Below, one piece after another: positions 21,060 to 30,640 of a stretch of 64,000 nucleotides of DNA; position 1 is the first letter of the stretch, and every line of letters starts with the position of its first letter. The notes below the pieces were generated by a model. The model was not told the DNA's origin. It searched no databases and saw only the letters and a program-made list of their open reading frames with translations. The DNA lies in assembly GCA_947311845.1 (NCBI GenBank), contig CAMZMU010000041.1:112714203-112778202 (forward strand), read 5' to 3'. Source of the DNA: Poa pratensis. Taxonomy: Eukaryota > Streptophyta > Magnoliopsida > Poales > Poaceae. The translations under genes and the position numbers were made by a program.

Positions 21060-21487
21060 CGTAGCGTGTGCCCGGACGACGTGCTGGAGATGGTGCTGGC
21101 GCGGCTCCCGCTCGCTGCGCTCCTTGCCGCGTGCTGCGCTGTCGACGCGCCGGGCCGGAGGTGCTCGTCGCCGCGGCCACCGCCTACACGGAGCTCCTGC
21201 TGGACGAGGCCGAAGGTTCCGACCACGCGTACTCCTCGAGACCGTCGTCGCCGTGCTCCCTTCCGCTGACGACGCGCCCCTTCCGGCGGAGTTCCTCTGC
21301 CTCATCCTCCACGCCGCCATCACCGCGGAGGCCTCGGCCAAGACGTGCCGCGACCTAGAGCTCCGCGTCGCGGCCGTTCTCGACCAGGCGACCGCTGGAG
21401 ACCTGCTCGCGGTCGCGTATGACGCCGCCGGGGAGCACGCCACAAACACGGACATGGACACCTTCCAGCTCCCGCTCGCCGCGGCTC
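21060..21487 (+). pseudogene. Captured gene fragments: F-box-like and NPH3-like exons
   Basis: The first part reads VCPDDVLEMVLARLPLAALL (about 21063-21130), an F-box-type helix pair. A second frame then reads LLETVVAVLPSADD and FLCLILHAAITAEASAKTC, followed by ELRVAAVLDQATAGDLLAVA (about 21230-21420). This matches the NPH3 domain of BTB/POZ-NPH3 phototropism-type adaptors (pattern FLLKLLKAA...C...LE.RIG.QLDQAT..DLL). The sequence is very GC-rich compared with the rest of the element, as in grass genes. The two motifs do not normally occur in this order in one protein, so it is a chimera of captured fragments or a degenerate gene. The chromovirus interrupts it at 21488. Confidence 0.6.
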
Positions 21488-21840
21488 TGTCAAATCCCAG
21501 GTTGAATCTGACAAGTGAAGCTCCCGATGTGGAGACCCAATCGATCAATATTGGGGATTTCTAAGATAATCCTAAGAACAGAAATAAACTAGGGTTCATA
21601 ATTCTGATATATTTCATCGATAGCCCTGTCTTCCCGACCTGGGTGGCTTATAAGCGAGTCATACATTACAGAAGCATATAGCTGAAAGCGTAAACAGTAA
21701 ACTGAAGGCGGGAAGTAAGTGACGCTTCATCTTGACCGCCCAATGCTTGAGTCATCCTCAGTCGTTAGATCTTCTTAACCAGACGCAGAGCGGTAAGTTC
21801 AGAGATGAATAGATTCAGAATAGCAGCTATGGAGCTGACA
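21488..21840 (-). repeat. 3' LTR of the chromovirus (element is on minus strand)
   Basis: The plus strand reads TGTCAAATCCCAGG...GGAGCTGACA, with TGTCA/TGACA inverted ends. It is 353 bp and matches 27436-27788 base for base as far as I can read. Confidence 0.95.
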
Positions 21841-21853
21841 ATTCTCCCCCCTT
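21841..21853 (-). promoter_or_regulatory. Polypurine tract of the chromovirus
   Basis: The minus strand reads AAGGGGGGAGAAT immediately before the 3' LTR. This is the expected plus-strand primer site. Confidence 0.85.
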
Positions 21854-21869
21854 GAGACAACACTTGCCC

Positions 21870-24800
21870 TCAAGTGTTTTGCACTGGAAACCACGATTTC
21901 AGAATGCTCGTGTAGAATGCTGGGAACACCTTCTTGATGAAGTTGGCATCCTCCCATGTAGCATCAGCTGGAGCAAGGTTAGCCCACTGTACCAGCCACT
22001 GGGTAACCAGAACTCCCTGTCGCGGCAACGATCGAGTCTCTTGAACTGCTACAGGCTCGGTCTTGATTCTGCCATCATGTGTTACCAATGGAAGTCCTTG
22101 TTCTGGGACTACCTTGTCGCCCAGGTGTTTTTTTAACTGGCTGACATGAAAAACCGGATGAATCTTCACCCCATCAGGTAATTGCAGTTTGTACGCGAGA
22201 TTTCCTACTGCTTCCAGAACGCGAAAAGGACCATAGAACTTGCTTGTTAACTTGATGGACTGGCGTAGGCCGAAAGAAGCCATCCTGTAAGGCTGCATTT
22301 TAAGGTAGACCATATCCCCCACCTCCAGTCTTCTTTCACTCCTTTTCTTATCAGCGTACTTTTTCATCCTGGCTTGGGCTTGTGTCAAGTTCTCTTTCAA
22401 CTTTGCCAACAGTTCTTGTTTTTCAATAAGGAAATCTCGAGCTTCACTATCCTCTGGCCCGGGGATTGCAATTTCACTTATCATTGGAGGAGCATAGCCA
22501 TATAATGCTTGAAAGGGAGATACCTTCAATGCTGTGTGATACGTCGTGTTGTACCACCACTCTGCCAATGGCAACCACGCTGCCCACTTCTTAGGTTCCT
22601 GGAAAACCATGCATCTAAGATAAGACTCCAAACACTGGTTCACACGCTCCGATTGGCCGTCGGTTTGAGGGTGGTAAGCCGTGCTGAGTTTGAGCTTGAC
22701 ATTCATGGACTTGAACACTTTCTGCCACATGTTGCTAGTGAAGATGCGATCCCTATCTGTAATGATACTGATAGGAGGTCCATGCAATTTGAAAACATTA
22801 TTCATGAATGCTTCTGTCACCGATTGCACTGAGTATGGATGAGATAAAGCAATGAAATGTGCAGATTTGGTCATTCTATCTACAACAACCAGAATGACTT
22901 CTTTTCCTTGGGATTTAGGCAGCCCCTCTATGAAGTCCATGGTGATGTGTTGCCATGCCATGTCGGGAGGATCGAGAGGCTCTAACAAACCAGGATATTG
23001 GCAGTGCTCTGTCTTAGCTCTCTGACAGATAGCACACTCTGACACAAATGTGTGTGCATCTTTTTTAAGGCCAACCCAATAGAACAATCGTTTGAGCCTT
23101 TGGTATGTTGCCACCATCCCAGAGTGTCCACCAATGGCTGAAGCATGGAAAGAATGTAATATTTGCTTTCTCAGCTCTTCATCTTTCCCAATAAGTATTC
23201 TTCCCTTGTATCTAATTACCCCAGCTTGGAGAGTGAATGGAGGTAGAGCAGCAGGTGCAACAGACAGCTTCTGTAGCAGTTCATGGCAATAGGGGTCATT
23301 TTCATAGCTTTTTTCCACTGTCTCTATCCAAGTGGGGGTAAGCACTGTGATAGCCATGACAGATCTTTCTATTCTGCTTAAAGCATCAACAGCTCGATTT
23401 TCCTTGCCCTTTTTGTACTCAATGGAGTAATTAAATTCCAAAAGTTTTAGCAGCAACTTGTGTTGGATTCCATCTGTTATTTTCTGATCGGTGATGTATT
23501 TGAGGCTTTTCTGGTCTGTCTTAATGAGCACCTCACTCCCCAACAAGTAATGCCTCCATCTTTTCAAGGATTCAAGAATGGCTAAGGCTTCCTTGTCATA
23601 TGTTGACATTGCCACTGCTTTCGTGCCCAATGTCTTGCTGTAGTAGGCAATTGGTCGCCCTTTCTGCATTAGGACGGAACCAATACCATATCCACTGGCG
23701 TCTGTCTCCAATGTGAATGGCGAAGAAAAGTCTGGTAAAGCCATAACAGGGGCCTTTATTAGGCTTTCTTTCAATTGTTCAAAGGCAGCTGTTTGTGCTT
23801 CAGTCCAATGGAACCCTTCCTTCTTGAGCATATCATGTAAAGGTCTGCAAATGAGACCATAGTTTTTGACAAAGCGCCTATAGTAGCCTGTAAACCCAAG
23901 CACACTACGTAATTGAGTAATGTTCAGAGGGATTGGCCATTCCTTGACAGCGGCAATCTTCTGAGGATCAGTAGCTACACCATTTGCAGAAATAATATGG
24001 CCTAGGTACTCAACTTGGTCAGCTGCAAAGACACACTTTGATTGTTTAGCATAGAGTTTGTTACTTCGCAAGATTTGAAGCACTGTTCTCAAGTGATTCT
24101 TATGCTCTGCCAGACTCTTGCTATAGACGAGGATGTCATCAAAGAAGACTAACATGCATTTCCTCATGTGATCAGCAAAAACAGTGTTCATTAGTGACTG
24201 AAATGTCGCCGGTGCATTGGTTAGACCAAAAGGCATCACCAAATACTCGAAGTGTCCAAAGTAAGTTCTGAATGCAGTCTTGTGTATATCCTTCTCATTC
24301 ATGCGGATCTGGTGGTACCCGGAGCGTAGGTCTAGTTTTGTAAAGTATTTAGCACCATGTAACTCATCTAACAAATCCTCGATGACTGGTATTGGAAACT
24401 TATCCTTGATTGTTTGCATGTTTAACTTGCGAAAGTCAATGCAAAGTCGCCAAGTACCATCTTTTTTTCTGACTAGAATGGCAGGAGAGGCATAAGGGCT
24501 TTTGCTTGGCCTGATAACTGAATTCTCCAACAGTTGTTGAATTTGTTGTTCCATTTCAGTTTTCTGTTTTTGTGGTACTCTGTAAGGACGAATCCTAGGT
24601 GGTTCTGCCCCTTCCTTGAGTGGAATTGAATGATCACACTGCCGAACAGGCGGCAGTCCCATTGGTTCTTCGAACACATCTTTAAATTCTTGTAACAGGG
24701 CTGCTATTTCTGGGTTCGGCTGTGTTTCTTGTTTGTCCGAAGGAGAGAGAGGGAATAGGCAGTAACCAGTAGCCCCCTTTTTGAGTGCTTTCGGCAGCTT

Positions 24801-25895
24801 GTTGATGGACATAAGTTGTACTCCTTTTCTCAACGAATTATCTTGGAGAGTAACTTTTTCTTTGCCATTCATCTTGATTTTCAATTGCCTGGTCTCATAG
24901 TTGAATTTCACAGGGTTGTGTGTGAGCATCCAATCACCACCGAGTACTATGTCATATCCCTGTAAAGGGAGTATTTTGAATGAATTGTTGAATGTATGGC
25001 CTTGGACAGTGTAACTGATGTCTGGAATGTGAGCTCCAGTATGCAATTCTCCTCCACCTGCAATTACCACTTTTTCCAATGTGTTGTTTACTGTCTTGCA
25101 GTTGAGTTTGGTTGAGAATTTCAGGTCGAGGAATGTATGTGTACTGCCAGTATCAACCAAGGCTGTGGCTTTCTTGCCCCCAATTGTAACACTAAGAGTA
25201 AAAGTGTTTTTAGAACTCTGTCCTTTAACAGCTTGCAATGAGATTTGCATACAGAGATCTTTGTCTGTAGGACTGGTAGCTGGAATGTCTCTTTCTTCTC
25301 CATTTGATTGATCATTCGGTTGCTCTTCCTCTTCGGTTTCTTGTTCCCCCTCAGCCGTCATCAAATGTAATGCTTTGTACTGTTGGCAACGGTGTCCAAA
25401 AAACCACTTCTGTCCACAGTATTTGCAAGCCCCTGGTTCTTTGAATTTTGCTTCAGGTTTGGGTGTTTGTTTCTCTGCCTCTTTCTGTCCCGCTGGTGTT
25501 TCTGTGGTTGGTTTATACTTGGACTGATAGTTGGTGCTGAAATTTCCCCTACTTCCAGTGTTAGCAGAGTATCTACGGTTATTGCTCTGAGCTGTGGCGT
25601 TGGCAGCCAATTCCATAGATCTTGCAAAGTCGACTGCCTCATACAAAGACTTGGGTTTCAGGGGTTTCATATAATGCTTGATCTCTCCTTTCAGACCATT
25701 GATGTAGCATTTGATGTAGTATGGTTCTTTGACATCAGGATTCTCCTTCTTGTAGTTAGCCATCTTGTCTTCAAACCCATCAGTGTATTCAGACACTGTA
25801 GAATTGCCTTGCTTGATGTTATTGAACGCTTCCACAGCTTCATATGAATTATCCCTGTGAAACGTTGCACCAGCACATCGCAGAATTGTTTCCAA
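21870..25895 (-). CDS. Chromovirus pol: end of gag, zinc finger, protease, RT, RNase H, integrase, chromodomain-like tail
   Basis: This 1341-codon frame is open throughout but has no own ATG at its junction with gag. In order it has the second half of the gag domain, a CKYCGQKWFFGHRC knuckle (about residue 155), protease VDTGSTHTF (about 245) and RT with CIDFRKLNMQTIKD and the catalytic VFFDDILVYS (about 600). RNase H follows with LETDASGYGIGSVL, then integrase with CAICQRAK and the catalytic acids in TMDFIEG, ITDRDRIFTS and DGQSERVNQ. The C-terminal WLVQWANLAPADATWED is chromodomain-like. All catalytic motifs seem intact. Because gag is frameshifted, this copy would depend on another copy for a whole polyprotein. 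Confidence 0.9.
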   Translation of the reverse strand: METILRCAGATFHRDNSYEAVEAFNNIKQGNSTVSEYTDGFEDKMANYKKENPDVKEPYYIKCYINGLKGEIKHYMKPLKPKSLYEAVDFARSMELAANATAQSNNRRYSANTGSRGNFSTNYQSKYKPTTETPAGQKEAEKQTPKPEAKFKEPGACKYCGQKWFFGHRCQQYKALHLMTAEGEQETEEEEQPNDQSNGEERDIPATSPTDKDLCMQISLQAVKGQSSKNTFTLSVTIGGKKATALVDTGSTHTFLDLKFSTKLNCKTVNNTLEKVVIAGGGELHTGAHIPDISYTVQGHTFNNSFKILPLQGYDIVLGGDWMLTHNPVKFNYETRQLKIKMNGKEKVTLQDNSLRKGVQLMSINKLPKALKKGATGYCLFPLSPSDKQETQPNPEIAALLQEFKDVFEEPMGLPPVRQCDHSIPLKEGAEPPRIRPYRVPQKQKTEMEQQIQQLLENSVIRPSKSPYASPAILVRKKDGTWRLCIDFRKLNMQTIKDKFPIPVIEDLLDELHGAKYFTKLDLRSGYHQIRMNEKDIHKTAFRTYFGHFEYLVMPFGLTNAPATFQSLMNTVFADHMRKCMLVFFDDILVYSKSLAEHKNHLRTVLQILRSNKLYAKQSKCVFAADQVEYLGHIISANGVATDPQKIAAVKEWPIPLNITQLRSVLGFTGYYRRFVKNYGLICRPLHDMLKKEGFHWTEAQTAAFEQLKESLIKAPVMALPDFSSPFTLETDASGYGIGSVLMQKGRPIAYYSKTLGTKAVAMSTYDKEALAILESLKRWRHYLLGSEVLIKTDQKSLKYITDQKITDGIQHKLLLKLLEFNYSIEYKKGKENRAVDALSRIERSVMAITVLTPTWIETVEKSYENDPYCHELLQKLSVAPAALPPFTLQAGVIRYKGRILIGKDEELRKQILHSFHASAIGGHSGMVATYQRLKRLFYWVGLKKDAHTFVSECAICQRAKTEHCQYPGLLEPLDPPDMAWQHITMDFIEGLPKSQGKEVILVVVDRMTKSAHFIALSHPYSVQSVTEAFMNNVFKLHGPPISIITDRDRIFTSNMWQKVFKSMNVKLKLSTAYHPQTDGQSERVNQCLESYLRCMVFQEPKKWAAWLPLAEWWYNTTYHTALKVSPFQALYGYAPPMISEIAIPGPEDSEARDFLIEKQELLAKLKENLTQAQARMKKYADKKRSERRLEVGDMVYLKMQPYRMASFGLRQSIKLTSKFYGPFRVLEAVGNLAYKLQLPDGVKIHPVFHVSQLKKHLGDKVVPEQGLPLVTHDGRIKTEPVAVQETRSLPRQGVLVTQWLVQWANLAPADATWEDANFIKKVFPAFYTSILKSWFPVQNT

Positions 25896-26995
25896 GATAA
25901 ATTTTCCTCCAGTACTCCTGAATTCCTAAGCCAGGTATCAGCACGACCAGTGATGTACATCTGAGCATAGTCGAGTTTGGCTTCCTCTGGTACATAGACC
26001 ATTGCAAAGTACTTGGCAGTTGTGCGCAGCCACTCTTGTGGATTAGTTCCATCAAAACGGGGAAAATCCATTTTGGGTGCCTTGGCAATTGATCGATAAA
26101 ACTGTGCATCTCTGTCAAATTCCTGATGCCTGTTTCCTCTGTAGTGGTGGCCACGATCAGGGGGTTCATGTAAGGTGTTTGGGTTTTGATGCTGGGTTAT
26201 TGGTGGAGGGTTGGGTTGTGGTATGTTGTGGGCATATGCCAGCTGGTTCGGTGTTTGATTTTGTGGTTGCTGATGTGTGTTGTTTGGGTTATACGCCAGC
26301 TGGTTGGGTGTTTGGTTTAGTTGCTGCGGAAGTGGATTGGGAGTGTACATGTTTTGCCAATTGGGAAGGGAGTGGGGATAGTAGTGAGGGTTAAAAGGAT
26401 TGTATGGGTCTGGGTTGATGGGTAGTTGGTAATGGGGGTTATGGTTGTGGTGTGGGTAGTGTTCCCATCGCGGGTACACTGGTGGGTAAGGGTATGTGTT
26501 TTGTGGAGGTGGTTGGGGTTGGTAATTGGGGTATTGGAACTGGGTTTCATAAGCTAACTGATCAGTTAAGTACTGTTCGTAGTGAACATCATCAGCACCC
26601 TCATTCCAAGTATCGACCTCTGGTTGTTCATACCTTGGAGGTTCGGTGGCTGCTCTCCGACGCCAATGTGGCAAACCCTCATGGTAATAGTTATCAGTAG
26701 AGAGCTGCTTATCCTGCTTCTGTGCATCAAGCCTTTCCTTTTCGGCCACCTCTTTTTCTCGTTGTTGCTGACTTGATTGTCCAGCATCCCCAACTGGTGT
26801 GGCAGGTCTGGTTCGCTCAAGGAGCAGCGTTTCAAATCGGGAAAATTGCTCCCTGAGAGAAGCTACCTGTTGTTGCATGCCGTCCATCTTGGAGCCCAAT
26901 TCCTCCGTGCGAGTGTTCACGTGCTCGATGTCCAACTTGAGCGCTGCAACTTCTTGCGCATCCACCGCTTCGGAGGTGGTCTTCGATCTCCCCAT
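25691..26995 (-). pseudogene. Chromovirus gag, frameshifted within the capsid-type domain
   Basis: The ATG at 26995 follows a 440-bp leader. Residues 10-70 form a coiled coil (ALKLDIEHVNTRTEELGSKM). A long Pro/Asn/Gln/Tyr-rich stretch follows, with a repeated NQLAYNPNNTHQQPQNQ type motif. The retrotransposon gag domain begins at KAPKMDFPRFDGTNPQEWLR. Near 25862 the domain continues in another frame, that of the pol ORF, while this frame reads out-of-frame sequence to a stop at 25691. The switch is in mid-domain, so it looks like a 1-nt deletion rather than a programmed gag-pol shift. Confidence 0.8.
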
Positions 26996-27420
26996 CTAGA
27001 TCAACACAGAGTTCCGGAATTTTACCAAGGCTTGACCTTGAACCCTCGCTCGTGTGTCGATCTCTGCCGCCACCAGCGTTCCTCTTCTCCGCGAAGGCGC
27101 ACGAATCAGGCGACTCACCGGAATTTTACCGCCTAGGGAGATGATCCCAGGTAACCGTGAGTCTCACCGGATTTGCGCCCGAACTTTGCCGCCGCCGCCA
27201 AGCCGCCGCCGCCGACCACACGTCAGGGAGGACGTCACCGCCGCCTTCGCCGCCGTCGACCAAATCACCCCGCCGCCGCGAAACGGGAGTGGAGGGTGGG
27301 ATTTTACGAGAGATCCCAACCACCCTCGTGCCCGAATCGACTCGCCACCGGAGATCTGAGCCCAATTCGAGAGCTTGCGACCTCGAACTCGTAAGAAAAA
27401 ATTCGGCCAAAGATCTAATT
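26996..27420 (-). other. Chromovirus untranslated leader
   Basis: This is the stretch between PBS and the gag ATG. It is GC-rich in its middle and carries no convincing frame. It is the expected place for the packaging signal, but no motif can be named. Confidence 0.5.
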
Positions 27421-27432
27421 GCTCTGATGCCA
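27421..27432 (-). promoter_or_regulatory. Primer-binding site of the chromovirus
   Basis: The minus strand reads TGGCATCAGAGC four bases after the 5' LTR. It differs by one base from TGGTATCAGAGC, the site complementary to initiator Met-tRNA used by many plant LTR elements. Confidence 0.85.
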
Positions 27433-27435
27433 ATT

Positions 27436-27788
27436 TGTCAAATCCCAGGTTGAATCTGACAAGTGAAGCTCCCGATGTGGAGACCCAATCGATCAATATT
27501 GGGGATTTCTAAGATAATCCTAAGAACAGAAATAAACTAGGGTTCATAATTCTGATATATTTCATCGATAGCCCTGTCTTCCCGACCTGGGTGGCTTATA
27601 AGCGAGTCATACATTACAGAAGCATATAGCTGAAAGCGTAAACAGTAAACTGAAGGCGGGAAGTAAGTGACGCTTCATCTTGACCGCCCAATGCTTGAGT
27701 CATCCTCAGTCGTTAGATCTTCTTAACCAGACGCAGAGCGGTAAGTTCAGAGATGAATAGATTCAGAATAGCAGCTATGGAGCTGACA
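27436..27788 (-). repeat. 5' LTR of the chromovirus
   Basis: This is the second copy of the 353-bp LTR. On the minus strand it begins TGTCAGCTCC and ends GGGATTTGACA, directly followed by the primer-binding site. Confidence 0.95.
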
Positions 27789-27793
27789 GGCTC

Positions 27794-28050
27794 CCGCCGC
27801 GTGCTGCGCATGCAGGCGGTGCTGGACCTCACCGTCGCACCGCAGATCGCCGCGAGGGGCCGCGCACGCCCTGGCTGTTCCTGTTCGGGGTCGAGGGGGA
27901 CGGCGGCCTGGCGTGCTCCGGCGCCGTCTGCGGAGATGACGAGCTGCGGCAGAGGAGATCGGGTCCGGCGAGGTGGAGCTGCCGTGGAGTTGGGGCAAGG
28001 AAGAAGAGAGCGTACAGGGAAAGGCAGGATTTGTTTTTCGTTTGTAGCGA
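27794..28050 (+). pseudogene. Captured gene fragment right of the nested retrotransposon (F-box/kelch-like)
   Basis: Once the chromovirus and one TSD are removed, this GC-rich block continues the left fragment. I read RRVLRMQAVLDLTVAPQIAA and, in another frame, PWLFLFGVEGDGG, which recalls the start of the kelch region in plant F-box/kelch proteins. It then runs into AT-rich element sequence. No complete frame exists. The family assignment is tentative. Confidence 0.35.
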
Positions 28051-28439
28051 TGTGAGAGACTCACATCAAAGCGTACAGGGAAAGGTGGTGGTCTCGTGCG
28101 TACATGGCAGAGAGAAAGGCAGGATCCAGCGTGTCCACCAATCAGAGCAGAAACCCACGGATTGTATGCTTTCTCTCAACACTTCAGATTGACCAACTAA
28201 ATCCAATGGCTACGAGGCGTCGTCCATGTTAAACTCCTTCTAGCCAATCAGAAAGCACGATTTCTATGCCGTGTGCTGGATTTCTTTGCCGTGTGTGCCA
28301 GCACACGGCAAAGATACTTTTTCTTTTCTCTTTTATTATATTTGTTGATTATATAACAGTGATCATTGCACACAATAATTATTATATATCTTAGACTATG
28401 TTAAATGTGGTTATTTTATTACACACTAAGTTATAAAAT

Positions 28440-30300
28440 GGAAAATGAAAAATGATATTTATAAAGTAATTTAAAAACTCAGTTCGGCATCATTGTTTCC
28501 ACCATGGCTATTCGTTGAAAGGGGTCAAATTTTTCAAAACCATCGACGGTTCTGTGATATAATCACTACTTGCGTAGCTTAAAATGATTTTTGAAGAAAT
28601 TTCAGAGCAAACTATCACACACTTGTAGTTCAAATTTGAATTACTTTTGAAAAATCGGCATAAATACCTTTAAATAGGCGAATATAGGTAGAAAGCGAGA
28701 AAATTCCTAATAATTATGGATTATCCATAAAATATGGCCTACTTTGTGTGAAATCTAGATGGGTGCCATTTTGCACCATATTTTGTGTACTTACTTCACA
28801 AAAAAAGTAATTTTTGGCACTTAGAAAATGAAAAATGATATTTATACAAAAAATTTAAAAAAACTTAGTTCGGCAACATTGTTGCTCATACCAAAACACG
28901 CCTATGTGCCAAATATGGGGACTTTATCACAAATTATGTCATGGAAATGGTCATATCTTGGTTATTTGTCTCGAAACTTAAACATGTTTGTCGACGATAG
29001 ACCTTTTTGTGAAATCATTTTTTGGAAATTTCGTCAAAATCAAGTTTGTTATTTTTTATATCAACTACTACACCTAAAAGGGCTCCATGCCGAAGGATTT
29101 CATTTTTTGACCAATTTATCACTTTATTTGATTTTTTTGAAAAAACGGTCAAAATGGTCGCCGTGTCTATTCAATGAAAGGGGTCGAATTTTTCAAAACT
29201 ATCGATAGTTCTATGATATAACCACTAATTGTATATCTTAAAATGACTTTTGAAAAAAATTCAGAGCAAACTATCACACACTTGTAGATCAAATTTGAAT
29301 TACTTTCCGAAAATCGACATAAAGTCATTTAAATAGGCGAAATTAGGTAGAAAGTGAGAAAATTCCTAATATTTCTGGATTGTCCATAGAATATGGTCTA
29401 CTTTGTGTGAAATTTAGATGGGTGCCATTTTGCACCATATTTTTTGTACTTGCTTCACAAAAAAAGTCATTTTAGCACTTAAAAAATAAAAAATGATATT
29501 TATAAAAATAATTTGAACAAACTCAGTTCTACAACATTGTTTGCCATATCAAGACAAATCTATGTGTCAAATATGGTCACATTATCACGAACTATGCCAC
29601 AGGAATGGTCATATCTTGGTTATTTGTCTCGAAACTTAAACATCTTTGTAGACGATAGACCTTTTTGTGAAAGCATTTTTTTTGGAAATTTCGTCAAAAA
29701 TCAAGTTTATTATTTTTTATATCAACTACTACACCTAAAAGGGCTCCATGCCGAAGGATTTTATTTTTTGACCAATTTATCACTTTATTTGATTTTTTTT
29801 TAAACGGTCAAAATGGTCGCCGTGTCTATTCATTGAAAGGGGTCGAATTTTTCAAAACTATCGACAGTTCTATGATATAACCACTAATTGTATATCTTAA
29901 AATGATTTTTGAAAAAATTCAGAGCAAACTATCACACACTTGTAGTTCAAATTTGAATTACTTTCCGAAAATCGGCATAAAGTCATTTAAATAGGCGAAA
30001 TTAGGTAGAAAGTGAGAAAATTCCTAATATTTCTGGATTGTCCATAGAATATGGTCTACTTTGTGTGAAATTTAGATGTGTGCCATTTTGCACCATATTT
30101 TTTGCACTTGCTTCACAAAAAAAGTCATTTTAGCACTTAAAAAATAAAAAATGATATTTATAAAAATAGTTTGAACAAACTCAGTTCTACAACATTGTTT
30201 GCCATACCAAGACACACCTATGTGTCAAATATGGTCACATTATCACAAAATATGGACAATTTATCACACACTTTGCCACGGAAATAGTCATACCATTGTT
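28440..30300. repeat. Long tandem repeat inside CACTA 1, unit about 657-660 bp
   Basis: The word AAAATGATATTTATA with a following ACTCAGTTC/CTTAGTTC marks unit starts near 28818, 29475 and 30135, so the spacing is 657 and 660 bp. A shortened earlier unit starts near 28438. Within units GGTCAAAATGGTCGCCGTGT and CAGAGCAAACTATCACACAC recur. Units 2 and 3 are the most alike. No coding sense is evident. Similar internal arrays are known in large grass CACTA elements. Confidence 0.85.
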
Positions 30301-30334
30301 AAGTAGATAAAATAAAGTTAAAAAAGAACTCTTT

Positions 30335-30637
30335 GCCAATGCACACGGCAAAGGATTCTTTGCCGTGTGTTTGTCATATATACACACGGCAAAGCAAATA
30401 TGTTGGCCGTGCATAGTTCTTTACCGTGTGTTTTCCTTAGTCTTTGCCGTGCGTTTTGCTTAGCCTTTACCGTGCTTTGAAACTTTCCCGTGCTTTTTTC
30501 TAATGGTACACGGCAAAGCCTATTTTTGCCGTACTGTTTTCTTTGCCGTGTGTTTTCCTAGTCTTTGCCGTGTTCCACAAAAAGTAGACACACGGCAAAG
30601 AGCCAACCTCACGGCAAAGAATTATTTTCCGGTAGTG
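30335..30637. repeat. Right subterminal repeat array of CACTA 1
   Basis: About a dozen TTTGCCGTG-type motifs in both orientations precede the right terminus TTTCCGGTAGTG. It mirrors the left array. Confidence 0.85.
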
Positions 30638-30640
30638 GCT

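Larger units (their letters stand above)
21488..27788 (-). mobile_element. Complete Ty3/gypsy chromovirus (Reina-like) inserted in CACTA 1
   Basis: Two 353-bp LTRs flank a minus-strand gag-pol region, with the 5-bp duplication GGCTC at 21483-21487 and 27789-27793. PBS (27421-27432) and polypurine tract (21841-21853) are in the right places for minus orientation. I see no difference between the two LTRs, so the insertion is very recent. Short LTRs, a compact 6.3-kb body, a Met-type PBS and a chromodomain-like C-terminus fit the Reina clade of chromoviruses. Confidence 0.95.
20668..30637. mobile_element. CACTA (En/Spm) element 1, non-autonomous, with captured gene exons and a nested retrotransposon
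   Basis: The ends are CACTACCGGAAA at 20668 and TTTCCGGTAGTG at 30637. The 3-bp target duplication GCT lies at 20665-20667 and 30638-30640. Both ends carry arrays of the subterminal motif TTTGCCGTG in both orientations. Without the nested chromovirus and its TSD the element is about 3.66 kb. It has no transposase; instead it holds F-box/NPH3-like coding fragments on the left and long tandem repeats on the right. It would need a transposase from another CACTA copy. Confidence 0.9.

Noticed and set aside
25691..25895. Programmed gag-pol frameshift in the nested chromovirus
   Set aside because: The frame change falls in the middle of the gag domain, long before the zinc knuckle and protease, and no slippery heptamer is evident. 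A 1-nt deletion explains it better.
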